A stretch of 64,000 bases of DNA from positions 126,770 to 190,769 of the forward strand of contig NZ_JALJRK010000004.1 of assembly GCF_024519725.1 (NCBI RefSeq). The letters run 5' to 3'. Source of the stretch: Microvirga sp. Mcv34. Lineage in GTDB: Bacteria; Pseudomonadota; Alphaproteobacteria; Rhizobiales; Beijerinckiaceae. This document shows positions 7,328 through 15,781 of the stretch, piece after piece. The translations under genes were made by a program, and so were the position numbers. Position 1 is the first letter of the stretch, and each line of letters opens with the position of its first letter. The notes below the pieces were generated by a model. That model saw only the letters and a list, made by a program, of their open reading frames with translations, was not told the origin of the DNA and did not search any database.

Positions 7328-8439
7328 GCGGCCTGCGCACGCATGAAGGCGGCGAGACGCTCCAAGCCCGCTTCGAGATGGTGCGCGGGGGCACCGATGC
7401 CGATCCGGATATAGCGATCCATGCCGTAGACGTCGCCCGGCAGCAGCATGACGCCGCGCTCCTCGCGCAGGCGGTGCACCAGTTCGGTCGAGTTCATTGG
7501 CATGGCGTAGCGGATGAAAGCCATGCCGCCGGCCTTGGGCGGCACGAAGGAGAACAAGTCGCCGTTGGCATCGACCCAGTGCTGCAGCACGGCGAGGTTC
7601 TCGCGCAGGATGCGCTTGCTTCGGGACAGGATCTCCTGCCGCTTGGCCGGCTGCACGGCGATCTCCGCAACGAACTCGCTGATCGCGCCCGTCGTGATCG
7701 AGGTATAGTCCTTGCGCTGCCAGGACGTGTAGATCTCATCGACCGGACCCACGAGCCAGCCGATGCGCAGGCCGGGCAGCGCCATGGCCTTCGACAGGCC
7801 GTTCGTCACGATAGCTTTCTCGTAGAGATCGGCGAAGCTCGGAGGCTCGTCCTGGTCAAGTTCCGCCCCCTTATAGACCTCGTCCGCGTGGAGGTAGATG
7901 CCGTGCTCGCGGGCGATGGCCACGAGGCCGTCCATCGTCTCGCGCGACAGGACGGCACCGGTCGGGTTGTTAGGGTTGCAGATCGTCATCATCTTCGTGC
8001 GGCTTGTGACCGCCTTGCGCACGTCGTCGAGATCGGGCGTCCACCCGAGCTCCTCGCGCAGCAGCACCTCCTTCACGGTGACGCCGATGGCCCGGGCCCA
8101 GCCCCAGATCTGCAGATAGTTCGGTACGAAAACCACGAGCTCGTCGCCGGGCTCGAGAAGCGACATCACGAGAAGAAAATTCGCCTCGGCCGATCCGTTG
8201 GTGACCATCACGTGGTCCGGTGTGCGACCGGGATGCAGGTTCGCGATAGCTTGGCGCAATTCCACGCGACCGTTGGTCCAGCCGTAGCCGAGCTCAACGT
8301 CGAGCACCCGGCTCTGCTGTTCGGGCGTCAGAAGCTCACGCAGGGAATAGGGATGCACGCCGCTATCGGACAGGTTGTACTCAACCGTGTTCTCATAGAG
8401 CGACTGAATGCGCTCGAGCGTGAACTCTTCGATCTTCAT
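7324..8439 (-). CDS. Class I/II PLP-dependent aminotransferase (copy 1)
   Basis: 371 aa of fold-type I. It shows NPNNPTG (155-161), the PLP-binding Asp186 (HADEVYKG), the Schiff-base Lys217 in NGLSKAMALPGLRIGW, and a C-terminal RIGIG substrate-carboxylate Arg motif. The N-terminal SDSGVHP segment and overall pattern recall the VioD/capreomycidine-synthase branch as well as ordinary aminotransferases (judged from memory). The reaction is therefore either amino transfer or a PLP elimination on a beta-substituted amino acid. It is clearly paralogous to the divergent aminotransferase at 8630. The first gene of a two-gene operon with the DauR-type regulator. Confidence 0.85.
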   Translation of the reverse strand: MKIEEFTLERIQSLYENTVEYNLSDSGVHPYSLRELLTPEQQSRVLDVELGYGWTNGRVELRQAIANLHPGRTPDHVMVTNGSAEANFLLVMSLLEPGDELVVFVPNYLQIWGWARAIGVTVKEVLLREELGWTPDLDDVRKAVTSRTKMMTICNPNNPTGAVLSRETMDGLVAIAREHGIYLHADEVYKGAELDQDEPPSFADLYEKAIVTNGLSKAMALPGLRIGWLVGPVDEIYTSWQRKDYTSITTGAISEFVAEIAVQPAKRQEILSRSKRILRENLAVLQHWVDANGDLFSFVPPKAGGMAFIRYAMPMNSTELVHRLREERGVMLLPGDVYGMDRYIRIGIGAPAHHLEAGLERLAAFMRAQAA

Positions 8440-8462
8440 GGCAATCCCCGCAAGGCAAATGA

Positions 8463-8515
8463 TTCACGCGGGTCTTAGCACCGTGAAAATAGACTTCATA
8501 GTCCAAATTAGACTT
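8463..8515. promoter_or_regulatory. Candidate operator cluster between the divergent aminotransferase genes
   Basis: The 190-bp divergent region holds several dyads. TTCACG-N13-CGTGAA spans 8463-8487, and GACT-TCAT-AGTC spans 8492-8503. TAGACTT is repeated directly at 8490-8496 and 8509-8515, 19 bases apart. The stretch is AT-richer than its surroundings and near the leftward start. It is a reasonable binding region for the cassette's PAS-HTH regulator, but no consensus is known to me. Confidence 0.35.
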
Positions 8516-8629
8516 GACGGTTCAATTGCCGGCCTGCCATGGTCCGCCCCTGCCGTTTGCCCATGTCATACGTGGGCGCGGCTGTGTTTTGATCTTTGCC
8601 TCGACCCCCTTTCCGATTGGAGCCTTTGG

Positions 8630-9742
8630 GTGCAGTTCGATACTTTCCTGATGGAACGGAACCAGACGCTGTTCGAGAACGGCGTCGAGATCAACCTGAC
8701 CGAGAGTGGCGTGCATCCATGCACCATCGAGGAGATCCTGCCCTCGGACGAGGCCCAGGCGCTGCTGCGCCAGCCGCTCGGCTATGGCTGGACGGACGGG
8801 CATCCCGATCTCAGAGACGGCATCGCGAGCTGGTATCCGGGCGCGTCCGCGGCCAACGTGCTGGTGACGAACGGCTCCTCCGAGGCAACGATGATCACCC
8901 TGATGGCGATGATCGATTCCGGCGACAAGGTGCTCTTCGCGGTTCCGAACTTCATGCAGGTGGACGGTCTCGGGCGCGCCCTCGGCATGAACGTCCGGCG
9001 CCTCCCTCTCTTGGCCGACCAGGGCTGGCAGGTGGATCCGGACGCGCTGGCGAAGGCGATGGATGGCGTGAAGCTGATCGCGGTCACCAATCCCGGCAAT
9101 CCGACGGGCACCGTCCTGTCCCGCAGGAGCCGCGAGGCGCTGCTCGACGGGGCGCGCAAGGCCGGTGCCTGGCTTCTGGTCGACGAGATCTATCGCGGAG
9201 GCGAGATCGACGGTGCCGAGACGGAGACGTTCTACGGTCAGTATCCGCGCGTCATCGTCACGAGCAGCCTGTCGAAATCCTTCGCATGTCCGGGCCTGCG
9301 TCTCGGTTGGATCGTCGGACCGCAAGACGTGGTCGAAGAGGCCGCCAAGCGGCAGGATTACACCACCATCGGCAGCGGGATTCTCAGCCAGATCCTCGGC
9401 GCGGCGGTCATGGAGCCGCAGAACCGCGAGCGCATCCTGGCGCGCGGTCGCGCCCTTCTGAGCGAGAATGCCGACATCGTCGAGCGCTGGGTCGAGAAGC
9501 GGAACCGGTGGTCGTGGCAGCGCCCCGCCGCCGGCGGCATGGCGTTCCTGCATTATGATTTCGACATGTCCTCCGAAGATCTGTCGAACCGGCTGCGGGA
9601 AGAGGAGAGCGTGTTCGTCGTTGCCGGAAGCTGGTTCGGGATCGAGAGCCACATCCGCATCGGCATCGGTGTGAAGACCGAGCATCTGGTCGAGGGGCTG
9701 GCCCGTCTCGATACGTTCCTGTCCCGTCACGGCCTCGCCTAG
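8630..9742 (+). CDS. Class I/II PLP-dependent aminotransferase (copy 2)
   Basis: 370 aa and collinear with the divergent copy over its whole length: the same TESGVHP start region, GYGWTDG, NPGNPTG (154-160), Asp185 and Schiff-base Lys216 in SSLSKSFACPGLRLGW. The frame is open 74 codons further upstream, but alignment with the paralogue and a GGAG ribosome-binding site 7 bases away support the GTG at 8630. Two paralogues kept in one cassette suggest two transamination or elimination steps, or two substrate specificities (inference). It is the first gene of a rightward operon with the M20 peptidase 12 bases downstream. Confidence 0.85.
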   Translation: MQFDTFLMERNQTLFENGVEINLTESGVHPCTIEEILPSDEAQALLRQPLGYGWTDGHPDLRDGIASWYPGASAANVLVTNGSSEATMITLMAMIDSGDKVLFAVPNFMQVDGLGRALGMNVRRLPLLADQGWQVDPDALAKAMDGVKLIAVTNPGNPTGTVLSRRSREALLDGARKAGAWLLVDEIYRGGEIDGAETETFYGQYPRVIVTSSLSKSFACPGLRLGWIVGPQDVVEEAAKRQDYTTIGSGILSQILGAAVMEPQNRERILARGRALLSENADIVERWVEKRNRWSWQRPAAGGMAFLHYDFDMSSEDLSNRLREEESVFVVAGSWFGIESHIRIGIGVKTEHLVEGLARLDTFLSRHGLA

Positions 9743-9754
9743 AAGGCATAAGCG

Positions 9755-11140
9755 ATGCTGCCGAAAGAGACCCTTCAGCGTGCGCGAGAGGATCTGAGGC
9801 GCCTCGTCGCTATCCCGTCCGTGAGTGCGCGCGGACAGGGCCTTTCTGAATGCGCCCGGGCCGTGCGCAGCCTGCTCACCGAGGCCGGCTTCGAAACGGA
9901 GATCCATACCGGTGAAATCGGGCCTTTCGTCGTGGGCGAGATCGGCGATGGTCCTCTGACTGTCGTCGTGTACAACCATTACGACGTGCAGCCTGAGGAG
10001 CCGGTGGACCTTTGGCACAGCGCCCCGTTCGACATGAGCGAGCGCGACGGGCGCTGGTACGGACGCGGTGTCGCCGATGACAAGGGCGAGTTCGTCAGCC
10101 GCCTCGAAGGCTGGCGCCTGTTCCGCGAGCGGAACCCGAGACCCTTGCCCTTCCGGCTCATCTGGCTCGTGGACGGCGAGGAGGAGATCGGCAGCCCGTC
10201 TCTCGAAACCTTCCTGAAGACACGCTTCTCCGGCGTGAAGGCCGACATCTGCTGGTGGGAATACGGCGAGATCGACTCGAGCGGTCGCCCGATCATCCTC
10301 TGCGGCTTCAAGGGCGTGATGGCCGTCGAGCTGCGTTGCAGGATGGCGAGAGCGGATCTGCATTCGAGCCTGGGCGCGGCATTCGACAATCCGCTGTGGA
10401 GGCTCGCGGCCGCCACCGCTTCCTTGCGTGACGGATCCGGCCGCGTGCTGATCGACGGCTTCTATGACACGGTGCGCCAGCCCACGCAGCCGGAGCAGGA
10501 TCTCGCCGCTGAGCCTCCCTTCTCGTTCAGCAGTCTGGTTCAGGCCACGGGAGGCCAGCGGGTTCTGGACGGAATAGACCCAGATAATTTCTATGCGGCG
10601 ATGAACTTCGCGCCATGCATGAACGTCAACGGCTTCTCCGGCGGCTATGCGGGCGAGGGCGCCAAGACCGTGCTGCCGGCGGAGGGAGCGGTCAAGATCG
10701 ATTTCCGCCTCGTGCCCGATCAGGATCCGCAGCACGTCGTCAGCCTCCTTCGCGCCCATCTTGACCGGCACGGCTTCGAGGATATCGAGCTCATCGTTCA
10801 CGATGCCAACGTGAAGCCTGTCCGATCGTCAACGGATCACTGGTTCATTCAGGATGCGAAGGAGCATCTGGAGCGGCATTTCGGCCGGCCTGTCATCGTG
10901 CAGCCGAGCTCGCCCGCGTCCGGCACGTCTCACCCCTTCGTCGACCAGCTCGGTGCTAGCATCGCCGGCATCGGTCTCACGCATCACGGAGCCATGCTCC
11001 ACTCGCCGAACGAGAACATCATCGTCGCGCAATTCGAGGCGATGATCGCCTGTTCGGCAGAGATCTTTCAGAGGCTCTCCGAGCGCGCGAACGGAATCGG
11101 GTCTTTCGGGACTTCCTCAACGCATGGAGGGACGCCATGA
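9755..11140 (+). CDS. M20-family metallopeptidase / dipeptidase
   Basis: 461 aa. Di-zinc M20 ligands are visible: His75-x-Asp77 (YNHYDVQP), Asp108/109 (GRGVADDKGE), the catalytic Glu pair in VDGEEEIGS (about 141-145), and a late His (THHGAMLHSPNE). The dimerisation insert (about 180-300) is present. M20 enzymes hydrolyse dipeptides or N-acyl/N-carbamoyl amino acids. Here it would free the amino acid used by the following enzymes (inference). Its stop overlaps the start of the dehydratase gene by 4 bases. Confidence 0.85.
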   Translation: MLPKETLQRAREDLRRLVAIPSVSARGQGLSECARAVRSLLTEAGFETEIHTGEIGPFVVGEIGDGPLTVVVYNHYDVQPEEPVDLWHSAPFDMSERDGRWYGRGVADDKGEFVSRLEGWRLFRERNPRPLPFRLIWLVDGEEEIGSPSLETFLKTRFSGVKADICWWEYGEIDSSGRPIILCGFKGVMAVELRCRMARADLHSSLGAAFDNPLWRLAAATASLRDGSGRVLIDGFYDTVRQPTQPEQDLAAEPPFSFSSLVQATGGQRVLDGIDPDNFYAAMNFAPCMNVNGFSGGYAGEGAKTVLPAEGAVKIDFRLVPDQDPQHVVSLLRAHLDRHGFEDIELIVHDANVKPVRSSTDHWFIQDAKEHLERHFGRPVIVQPSSPASGTSHPFVDQLGASIAGIGLTHHGAMLHSPNENIIVAQFEAMIACSAEIFQRLSERANGIGSFGTSSTHGGTP

Positions 11141-12099
11141 ACAGCATCGTTGTCGAGGCCGCAGCGCGGTCGGTTCAGGCGCGTCGGCGCATTCGCCCGC
11201 ATATCTATGAGACGCCCCTGCTGCCGTCCCGCCGGATCGGCCGCGAGAGGGGATCGTCCGTTTTCTTCAAGGCCGAAAACTTTCAGCTCACCGGCTCCTT
11301 CAAGATCAGGGGAGCCGCGAGCAAGATGACGGCGCTCGGCCTCGACCGCGCGGTCATCACCGCATCCTCCGGCAACCACGGAATCGCCTCCGCGCAGGCG
11401 GCGAGCTCCATCGGCCAGGCCTTGACCGTCGTGCTGCCTGAAACCGTCGCGCCGGCGAAGCTCGAACGGATCCGTTCGTTCAATGTCGACGTGATCCTGC
11501 ACGGCGCCGAGAGCGGGCTCGCGGAACTTTATGCCCAGCAGGAAGCGGCTTCGCGCGGCCTTGTCTATGTCTCTCCCTACAACGATCCCGAGATCGTGGC
11601 GGGGCAAGGAACCATTGGACTCGAACTGCTGGAACAGGCAGAGAGCATCGACAATGTCTTCGTCGCCATGGGTGGCGGGGGACTGATCGGTGGCATCGGC
11701 GCCGTGCTCAAGAGCTTCAGCCCGCAAACGCGGGTCTTTGGCGTGGCGGCGCAGAATTCGGCGGCTCTTGCCGCCGCGATGGCGGCAGGGCGTGTGGTCG
11801 AGACCGAGCATCTCGATACGCTCGCCGACGGTGTTGCCGGTGGCATGGACGAGGACAGCATGACCCTGCCGCTGGCCATGTCGGTCATCGACGAGGTCGT
11901 CACCTGTACGGAGGCCGAGATCGCGGACGCTCTCAAGGATCTGGCCTTCAAGGAAAACCAGATCGTCGAGGGCGCAGCGGCCCTCGCGCTCGCCGGATTC
12001 CTGAAGGTTGCTGAAAGCTGCAGGGGGCAGCGGAACGTCATCGTCCTGTGCGGAGCCAATTTCGACCGCGACAAGATCTTCTCCCTTCTCAACGGTTAG
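11137..12099 (+). CDS. Threonine-dehydratase-like PLP enzyme (EutB/BhcB-type)
   Basis: 320 aa, fold-type II, single catalytic domain without the ACT regulatory tail of biosynthetic IlvA. It has Lys56 in GSFKIRG, the SSGNHG loop (78-83) and the glycine-rich phosphate loop GGGGLIGG (179-186). Members dehydrate or deaminate hydroxy-amino acids (Thr, Ser, beta-hydroxyaspartate) or act in ectoine utilisation (EutB). Being followed directly by an ornithine-cyclodeaminase-fold gene resembles eutB-eutC and bhcB-bhcD. The signature ectoine hydrolase and beta-hydroxyaspartate aldolase genes are absent, so the substrate stays open. Confidence 0.82.
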   Translation: MNSIVVEAAARSVQARRRIRPHIYETPLLPSRRIGRERGSSVFFKAENFQLTGSFKIRGAASKMTALGLDRAVITASSGNHGIASAQAASSIGQALTVVLPETVAPAKLERIRSFNVDVILHGAESGLAELYAQQEAASRGLVYVSPYNDPEIVAGQGTIGLELLEQAESIDNVFVAMGGGGLIGGIGAVLKSFSPQTRVFGVAAQNSAALAAAMAAGRVVETEHLDTLADGVAGGMDEDSMTLPLAMSVIDEVVTCTEAEIADALKDLAFKENQIVEGAAALALAGFLKVAESCRGQRNVIVLCGANFDRDKIFSLLNG

Positions 12100-12112
12100 G
12101 GCCGCAACCGCC

Positions 12113-13069
12113 ATGCAGCTGTCGTCCATCACCTTTCTCGATCTTCCGCAGATTGAAGAACGCCTGAAAGGTCTCGATCCGATCGGCCTGATGGAAGAGG
12201 CCTTCGCGGCCTTCTCCCGTGGCGAGGCCGTGGTGCCGATGCCGGGCGAGTTGCTGCTCCAGGATCCGCCCGGCGAAGTTCACATCAAGTATGGGTATCT
12301 GACCAGCGGCGACACCTATGTGATCAAGATCGCCTCGGGGTTCTGGAACAATCCCGCGCGAGGCCTCAGCAGCAGCGACGGGCTTCTGCTTGTCTTCAGG
12401 AAGGACACGGGAGAGCTGGCGGCGGTGCTGAACGATCGCGGTCGGCTGACGGACCTTCGCACGGCCGCCGCCGGTGCGGTCGCGGCCAAGCATTTGGCGC
12501 CGGAAAAAATCGAGGCAATCGGCGTGCTCGGCTGTGGCATCCAGGCGGAGCTTCAGGTGCGATTGCTGCAATCCGTTCGTCCCTGCCGCACCATCGTCGT
12601 CTGGGGACGCAACTCTGAGCGGGCATCGGCTTATGCGCGGCGGATGCGGGAGAACGATTTTTCCGTCGAGGTCGCATCGTCGCCGGCGGAGGTCGCATCC
12701 CGGTGCCGGTTGATCATCACCGCGACCGCCAGCCCGTCGCCGCTGCTGCGATGGAGCGATCTCCACCCGGGCACACACATCACCGCCATCGGGGCCGACA
12801 GCGCCGATAAGCAGGAGCTGGATGAAGCCATTATTCACAACGCCGATATCGTCGTCACGGACAGCAGGGGCCAGGCTCTGTCGCGAGGCGAATTGGGGCG
12901 TGCCTATGGGGGCGATCCGGCGGCAATGAAGGCCGTGGTGGAGATCGGCGAGATCATCATGGGCAAAGCGACAGGGCGAGAGAGGGCGGACCAGATCACC
13001 GTTTCGACATTCTCGGGGCTGGCCGCCCAGGATATCGCCATCGCGTCTGCTGTCCTGAAGCAGCCGTGA
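12113..13069 (+). CDS. Ornithine cyclodeaminase / mu-crystallin family reductase
   Basis: 318 aa. The Rossmann motif GVLGCGIQA (137-145) and the RTAAAGAVAAKHL segment (116-128) are family hallmarks. Members bind NAD(P)H and either cyclise ornithine, reduce cyclic or linear imines (iminosuccinate reductase BhcD, alanine dehydrogenase), or act in ectoine use (EutC). After a dehydratase, imine reduction is the most economical reading. The ATG at 12113 lies 13 bases after the dehydratase stop; upstream in-frame codons belong to the overlapping gene. Last gene of the cassette, converging with an unrelated gene 6 bases away. Confidence 0.82.
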   Translation: MQLSSITFLDLPQIEERLKGLDPIGLMEEAFAAFSRGEAVVPMPGELLLQDPPGEVHIKYGYLTSGDTYVIKIASGFWNNPARGLSSSDGLLLVFRKDTGELAAVLNDRGRLTDLRTAAAGAVAAKHLAPEKIEAIGVLGCGIQAELQVRLLQSVRPCRTIVVWGRNSERASAYARRMRENDFSVEVASSPAEVASRCRLIITATASPSPLLRWSDLHPGTHITAIGADSADKQELDEAIIHNADIVVTDSRGQALSRGELGRAYGGDPAAMKAVVEIGEIIMGKATGRERADQITVSTFSGLAAQDIAIASAVLKQP

Positions 13070-13075
13070 CGCGCA

Positions 13076-13678
13076 TCAGGACGCCCGCTCGATGCGGCCG
13101 ATCAGGGCGTCGATGTCGGAAATCTTTTCGACGCGGCGCTTGCAGGTCCTGTCGAGATACCAGGCCCTGCCGATGCTGAAGCCTAGGAAGGGCAGGGCCC
13201 AGAGAAGGCTGACGGCATTCAGGAGAACGAGGCCTAGAAACGACAGCGAGAGAATCCAGGACTCGATCCGCCCGAAGCCTTCGGTGAGTTGATTCTTCAC
13301 CAGCAATTGCTGCCGCTCAATCAGAAGCTGGAACCTGGCATCATCCATTCTCGATTTCTGCGAGACGGTGGAAAGCCCACCCCGCAGGGTTTCGAGCGAG
13401 CCTTTGATTTCGCTCAAGTGCAATGCGCGTTCCGCGGGATGGGGCTCGCTCGCCACCGGCGCGAAAGCTGCGGTGATCCTGCGATAGAACGCGACGAGCG
13501 CGGGCGGCCGGTTGTCCTGATCCGTCTCGAATGCGCCGTGCCGAAAGCGGTCTGTGATGTGGTTGCGGGTCCGGGCCGCGATGGTGACATCCGTGCTCCG
13601 GACGCTTCGCTGAAAGGAAACGGCCACATGCCGGGCGATCGCAATTTCCACCGCCGCTTCAGCGCGTTCCGTCGACAT
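13076..13678 (-). CDS. Hypothetical protein with C-terminal membrane hairpin
   Basis: About 200 aa. The soluble N-terminal two-thirds (begins MSTERAEAAVEIAIARHVAV) carries predicted coiled-coil character around 90-135. It is followed by a hydrophobic region (WILSLSFLGLVLLNAVSLLW, then ALPFLGFSIG) that should form one or two membrane helices, and a basic tail (DRTCKRRVEKI). No family recognised. The ATG at 13678 was chosen because upstream codons run through repetitive, low-complexity-looking sequence. It may form a unit with the gene at 13838, which lies upstream on the same strand. Confidence 0.55.
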   Translation of the reverse strand: MSTERAEAAVEIAIARHVAVSFQRSVRSTDVTIAARTRNHITDRFRHGAFETDQDNRPPALVAFYRRITAAFAPVASEPHPAERALHLSEIKGSLETLRGGLSTVSQKSRMDDARFQLLIERQQLLVKNQLTEGFGRIESWILSLSFLGLVLLNAVSLLWALPFLGFSIGRAWYLDRTCKRRVEKISDIDALIGRIERAS

Positions 13679-13837
13679 CACTGGCTTCCTTTGCCTTTGG
13701 AGCCCGAAGCGCGGCCGCTCCACGCTCAAGGTTTCCTCAACGTGAAGGAACGTGGTTAACGGATGGTTAATCGGCGGGTGGATCCCCTGTCTTTTAGGAA
13801 GATGCTCCGAGGCCTCGCGGCCTGCCTTCACCGCTTC

Positions 13838-14485
13838 TCAGCGTTGATCGTCCGGGAGCATGCCGGCGAGATCCTGCAGGAACTTGATGGAGGCAGGCGG
13901 GCGGCCTTCCTGCTCGGCGATCTTGATGATGTTGTTCAGGATGTGGGCGATCTCGCTCAGCTTGGCGACGCGCCCCGCCGAGAGGACGTGGAAGAAGGTC
14001 GAGAAGGCGACCGCGATGGCCTGATCGTGCTCTTCGAGCTTGCGGCATTGCTCCTTGAGCGCCTTGATGTCCCTTTCCTGGGCCGAGACGATGTCCACGA
14101 GAGTCAGCATCTGTTCGGCCAGGGTATCCACGGAGGCGGCGTTCATGTCGATTGAGCGTCCCAAGTCTTCGATGCCAGAGCGGGGCGGAGGGGTGAAGTC
14201 GTCGGCCACGTGGTGCCGAAGCGACGCGCCGACGGAGTGAAGCGTGGATGATACGCGATCCGCATCATCCGGGCGAGCATAGACCTTCGTGGAAGCGGGC
14301 CGGCCACGGGCGGCTTCGGACGCGTCCGCAAGTGCGGGCCAGCTTTTCGTACGGAGGAGGCTGGACGCAACCTGCCGCAGGAAACCGCGCAACTTTACTC
14401 GAACATCGGAAATCACGGTCTCACGCCTGCTCCGCCAACCTGCACTCTCGTCTCCTGGTGAGGATGGCCCTACCGACGGTAGCAT
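13838..14485 (-). CDS. Hypothetical coiled-coil protein
   Basis: Up to 215 aa. The N-terminus is basic. The middle and C-terminus (about 110-215) are helical and coiled-coil-like (VDTLAEQMLTLVDIVSAQER, DIKALKEQCRKLEEHD), ending KFLQDLAGMLPDDQR. There is no signal peptide or membrane segment. No domain recognised. An alternative GTG start 69 bases downstream (VISDVRVKLRGFL) is possible. Confidence 0.55.
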   Translation of the reverse strand: MLPSVGPSSPGDESAGWRSRRETVISDVRVKLRGFLRQVASSLLRTKSWPALADASEAARGRPASTKVYARPDDADRVSSTLHSVGASLRHHVADDFTPPPRSGIEDLGRSIDMNAASVDTLAEQMLTLVDIVSAQERDIKALKEQCRKLEEHDQAIAVAFSTFFHVLSAGRVAKLSEIAHILNNIIKIAEQEGRPPASIKFLQDLAGMLPDDQR

Positions 14486-14533
14486 GACTTCAACACGAAT
14501 GCTTCAAGGAAGCTTCCTGCGAAACGGTGCCGC

Positions 14534-15781
14534 TCAGCCTCTGGCGTAGAGCAGTCGCGCCCGGATGGTTCCGTCGAGGGTGCGGATCTCGTTGAGGGTC
14601 TCGCGACTTTGCCCCGGCAGCCCCTCCGCCTCGATCACCACGTAGCCGATCTCGCCGTCCGTCTGCAGATGCTGGCCCGTGATGTTGAGGCCACGCTGCG
14701 AGAAGACGTTGTTGAGCCGTCCAAGAATGCCGGGCACGTTGCGGTGCACATGGATGTAGCGTGTTCCCGTCGCCCGAGAGGGGAGCTGAACCTGCGGGAA
14801 ATTGACGGCTCCGACCGTGGTGCCGACATCGGAATACTCGACGAGCTTCTTCGCGACCTCGGCGCCGATCCGTTCCTGCGCCTCTTCCGTCGATCCGCCG
14901 ATATGTGGTGTCAGAATAACGTTGGATAGGCCCTGCAGCGGCGTGACGAAGGGTTCCTTGTTCGAGGCGGGCTCGACGGGGAACACGTCCACGGCAGCGC
15001 CACGCAGATGGCCGCTTCGCAGGGCCTGGGCCAGCGCATCGAGATCGACGACCGTGCCGCGGCTGTTGTTGATGAGATAGGCGCCCTTCTTCATGGCGGC
15101 GATCTCGGCCTTGCCCATCATGCCGTGTGTGGCCGGCGTCTCGGGAACGTGCAGGCTGACCACGTCGCTCTGGCCCAACAGGGCATTCAGGCTGTCGGCC
15201 GGCTCCGTATTGCCGTGGCGGAGCTTATCCGTCTGGTCGAAGAAGATGACCCGCATGCCCATGGCCTCGGCCAAGTAGGAGAGCTGCGAGCCGATATTGC
15301 CGTAGCCGACGATGCCGAGGGTCTTGCCGCGGACCTCGTGGCTGTCGATGGCGGACTTGTCCCATTCCCCGGCATGGGCCGCGGTGGATTTGGGGAATGT
15401 CCGCCGTAGCAGCATGACGATCTCGCCGATCACCAGTTCGGCCACGCTGCGGGTGTTCGAGAAGGGGGCGTTGAAGACCGGAATGCCCGCATGCCGGGCG
15501 GCTTCCAGATCGACCTGGTTGGTGCCGACGCTGAAGCAGCCGACGGCGATCAGCCGGTTGGCCGCCTGCAGGACCTTGCCCGTCAGCTGCGTCCGGGAGC
15601 GAATGCCCAGCAGATGGACGCCCTGGAGGGCTTCGATCAGCTCGGCTTCGTCGAGGGCCGTCTTGAGATGCGTCAGGTTGGTGTAGCCGGCGCCTCTGAT
15701 CAGTTCGACCGCACTGTCGTTCACGCCTTCGAGCAGGAGAACGCGGATCTTGTCTTTCTGAAGAGAGAACATCTCGGACAT
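14534..15781 (-). CDS. serA: D-3-phosphoglycerate dehydrogenase
   Basis: 415 aa, the E. coli-type length with a C-terminal ACT domain (about 342-415, IHVHRNVPGILGRLNNVF) that binds serine for feedback inhibition. The NAD fold shows GYGNIG (159-164). The catalytic Arg241 (NSRGTVVD), Glu270 (VDVFPVEP) and His293 (TPHIGG) are all present. It catalyses the first committed step of serine synthesis. The ATG at 15781 (MSEMFSLQKD) is preferred to a frame extension 57 bases upstream. serC and serB are not adjacent. Confidence 0.93.
   Translation of the reverse strand: MSEMFSLQKDKIRVLLLEGVNDSAVELIRGAGYTNLTHLKTALDEAELIEALQGVHLLGIRSRTQLTGKVLQAANRLIAVGCFSVGTNQVDLEAARHAGIPVFNAPFSNTRSVAELVIGEIVMLLRRTFPKSTAAHAGEWDKSAIDSHEVRGKTLGIVGYGNIGSQLSYLAEAMGMRVIFFDQTDKLRHGNTEPADSLNALLGQSDVVSLHVPETPATHGMMGKAEIAAMKKGAYLINNSRGTVVDLDALAQALRSGHLRGAAVDVFPVEPASNKEPFVTPLQGLSNVILTPHIGGSTEEAQERIGAEVAKKLVEYSDVGTTVGAVNFPQVQLPSRATGTRYIHVHRNVPGILGRLNNVFSQRGLNITGQHLQTDGEIGYVVIEAEGLPGQSRETLNEIRTLDGTIRARLLYARG

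Noticed and set aside
8522..10801. 759-codon minus-strand open frame opposite the aminotransferase and M20 genes
   Set aside because: No protein-family features. Both opposite-strand genes have complete active-site motifs and proper starts.
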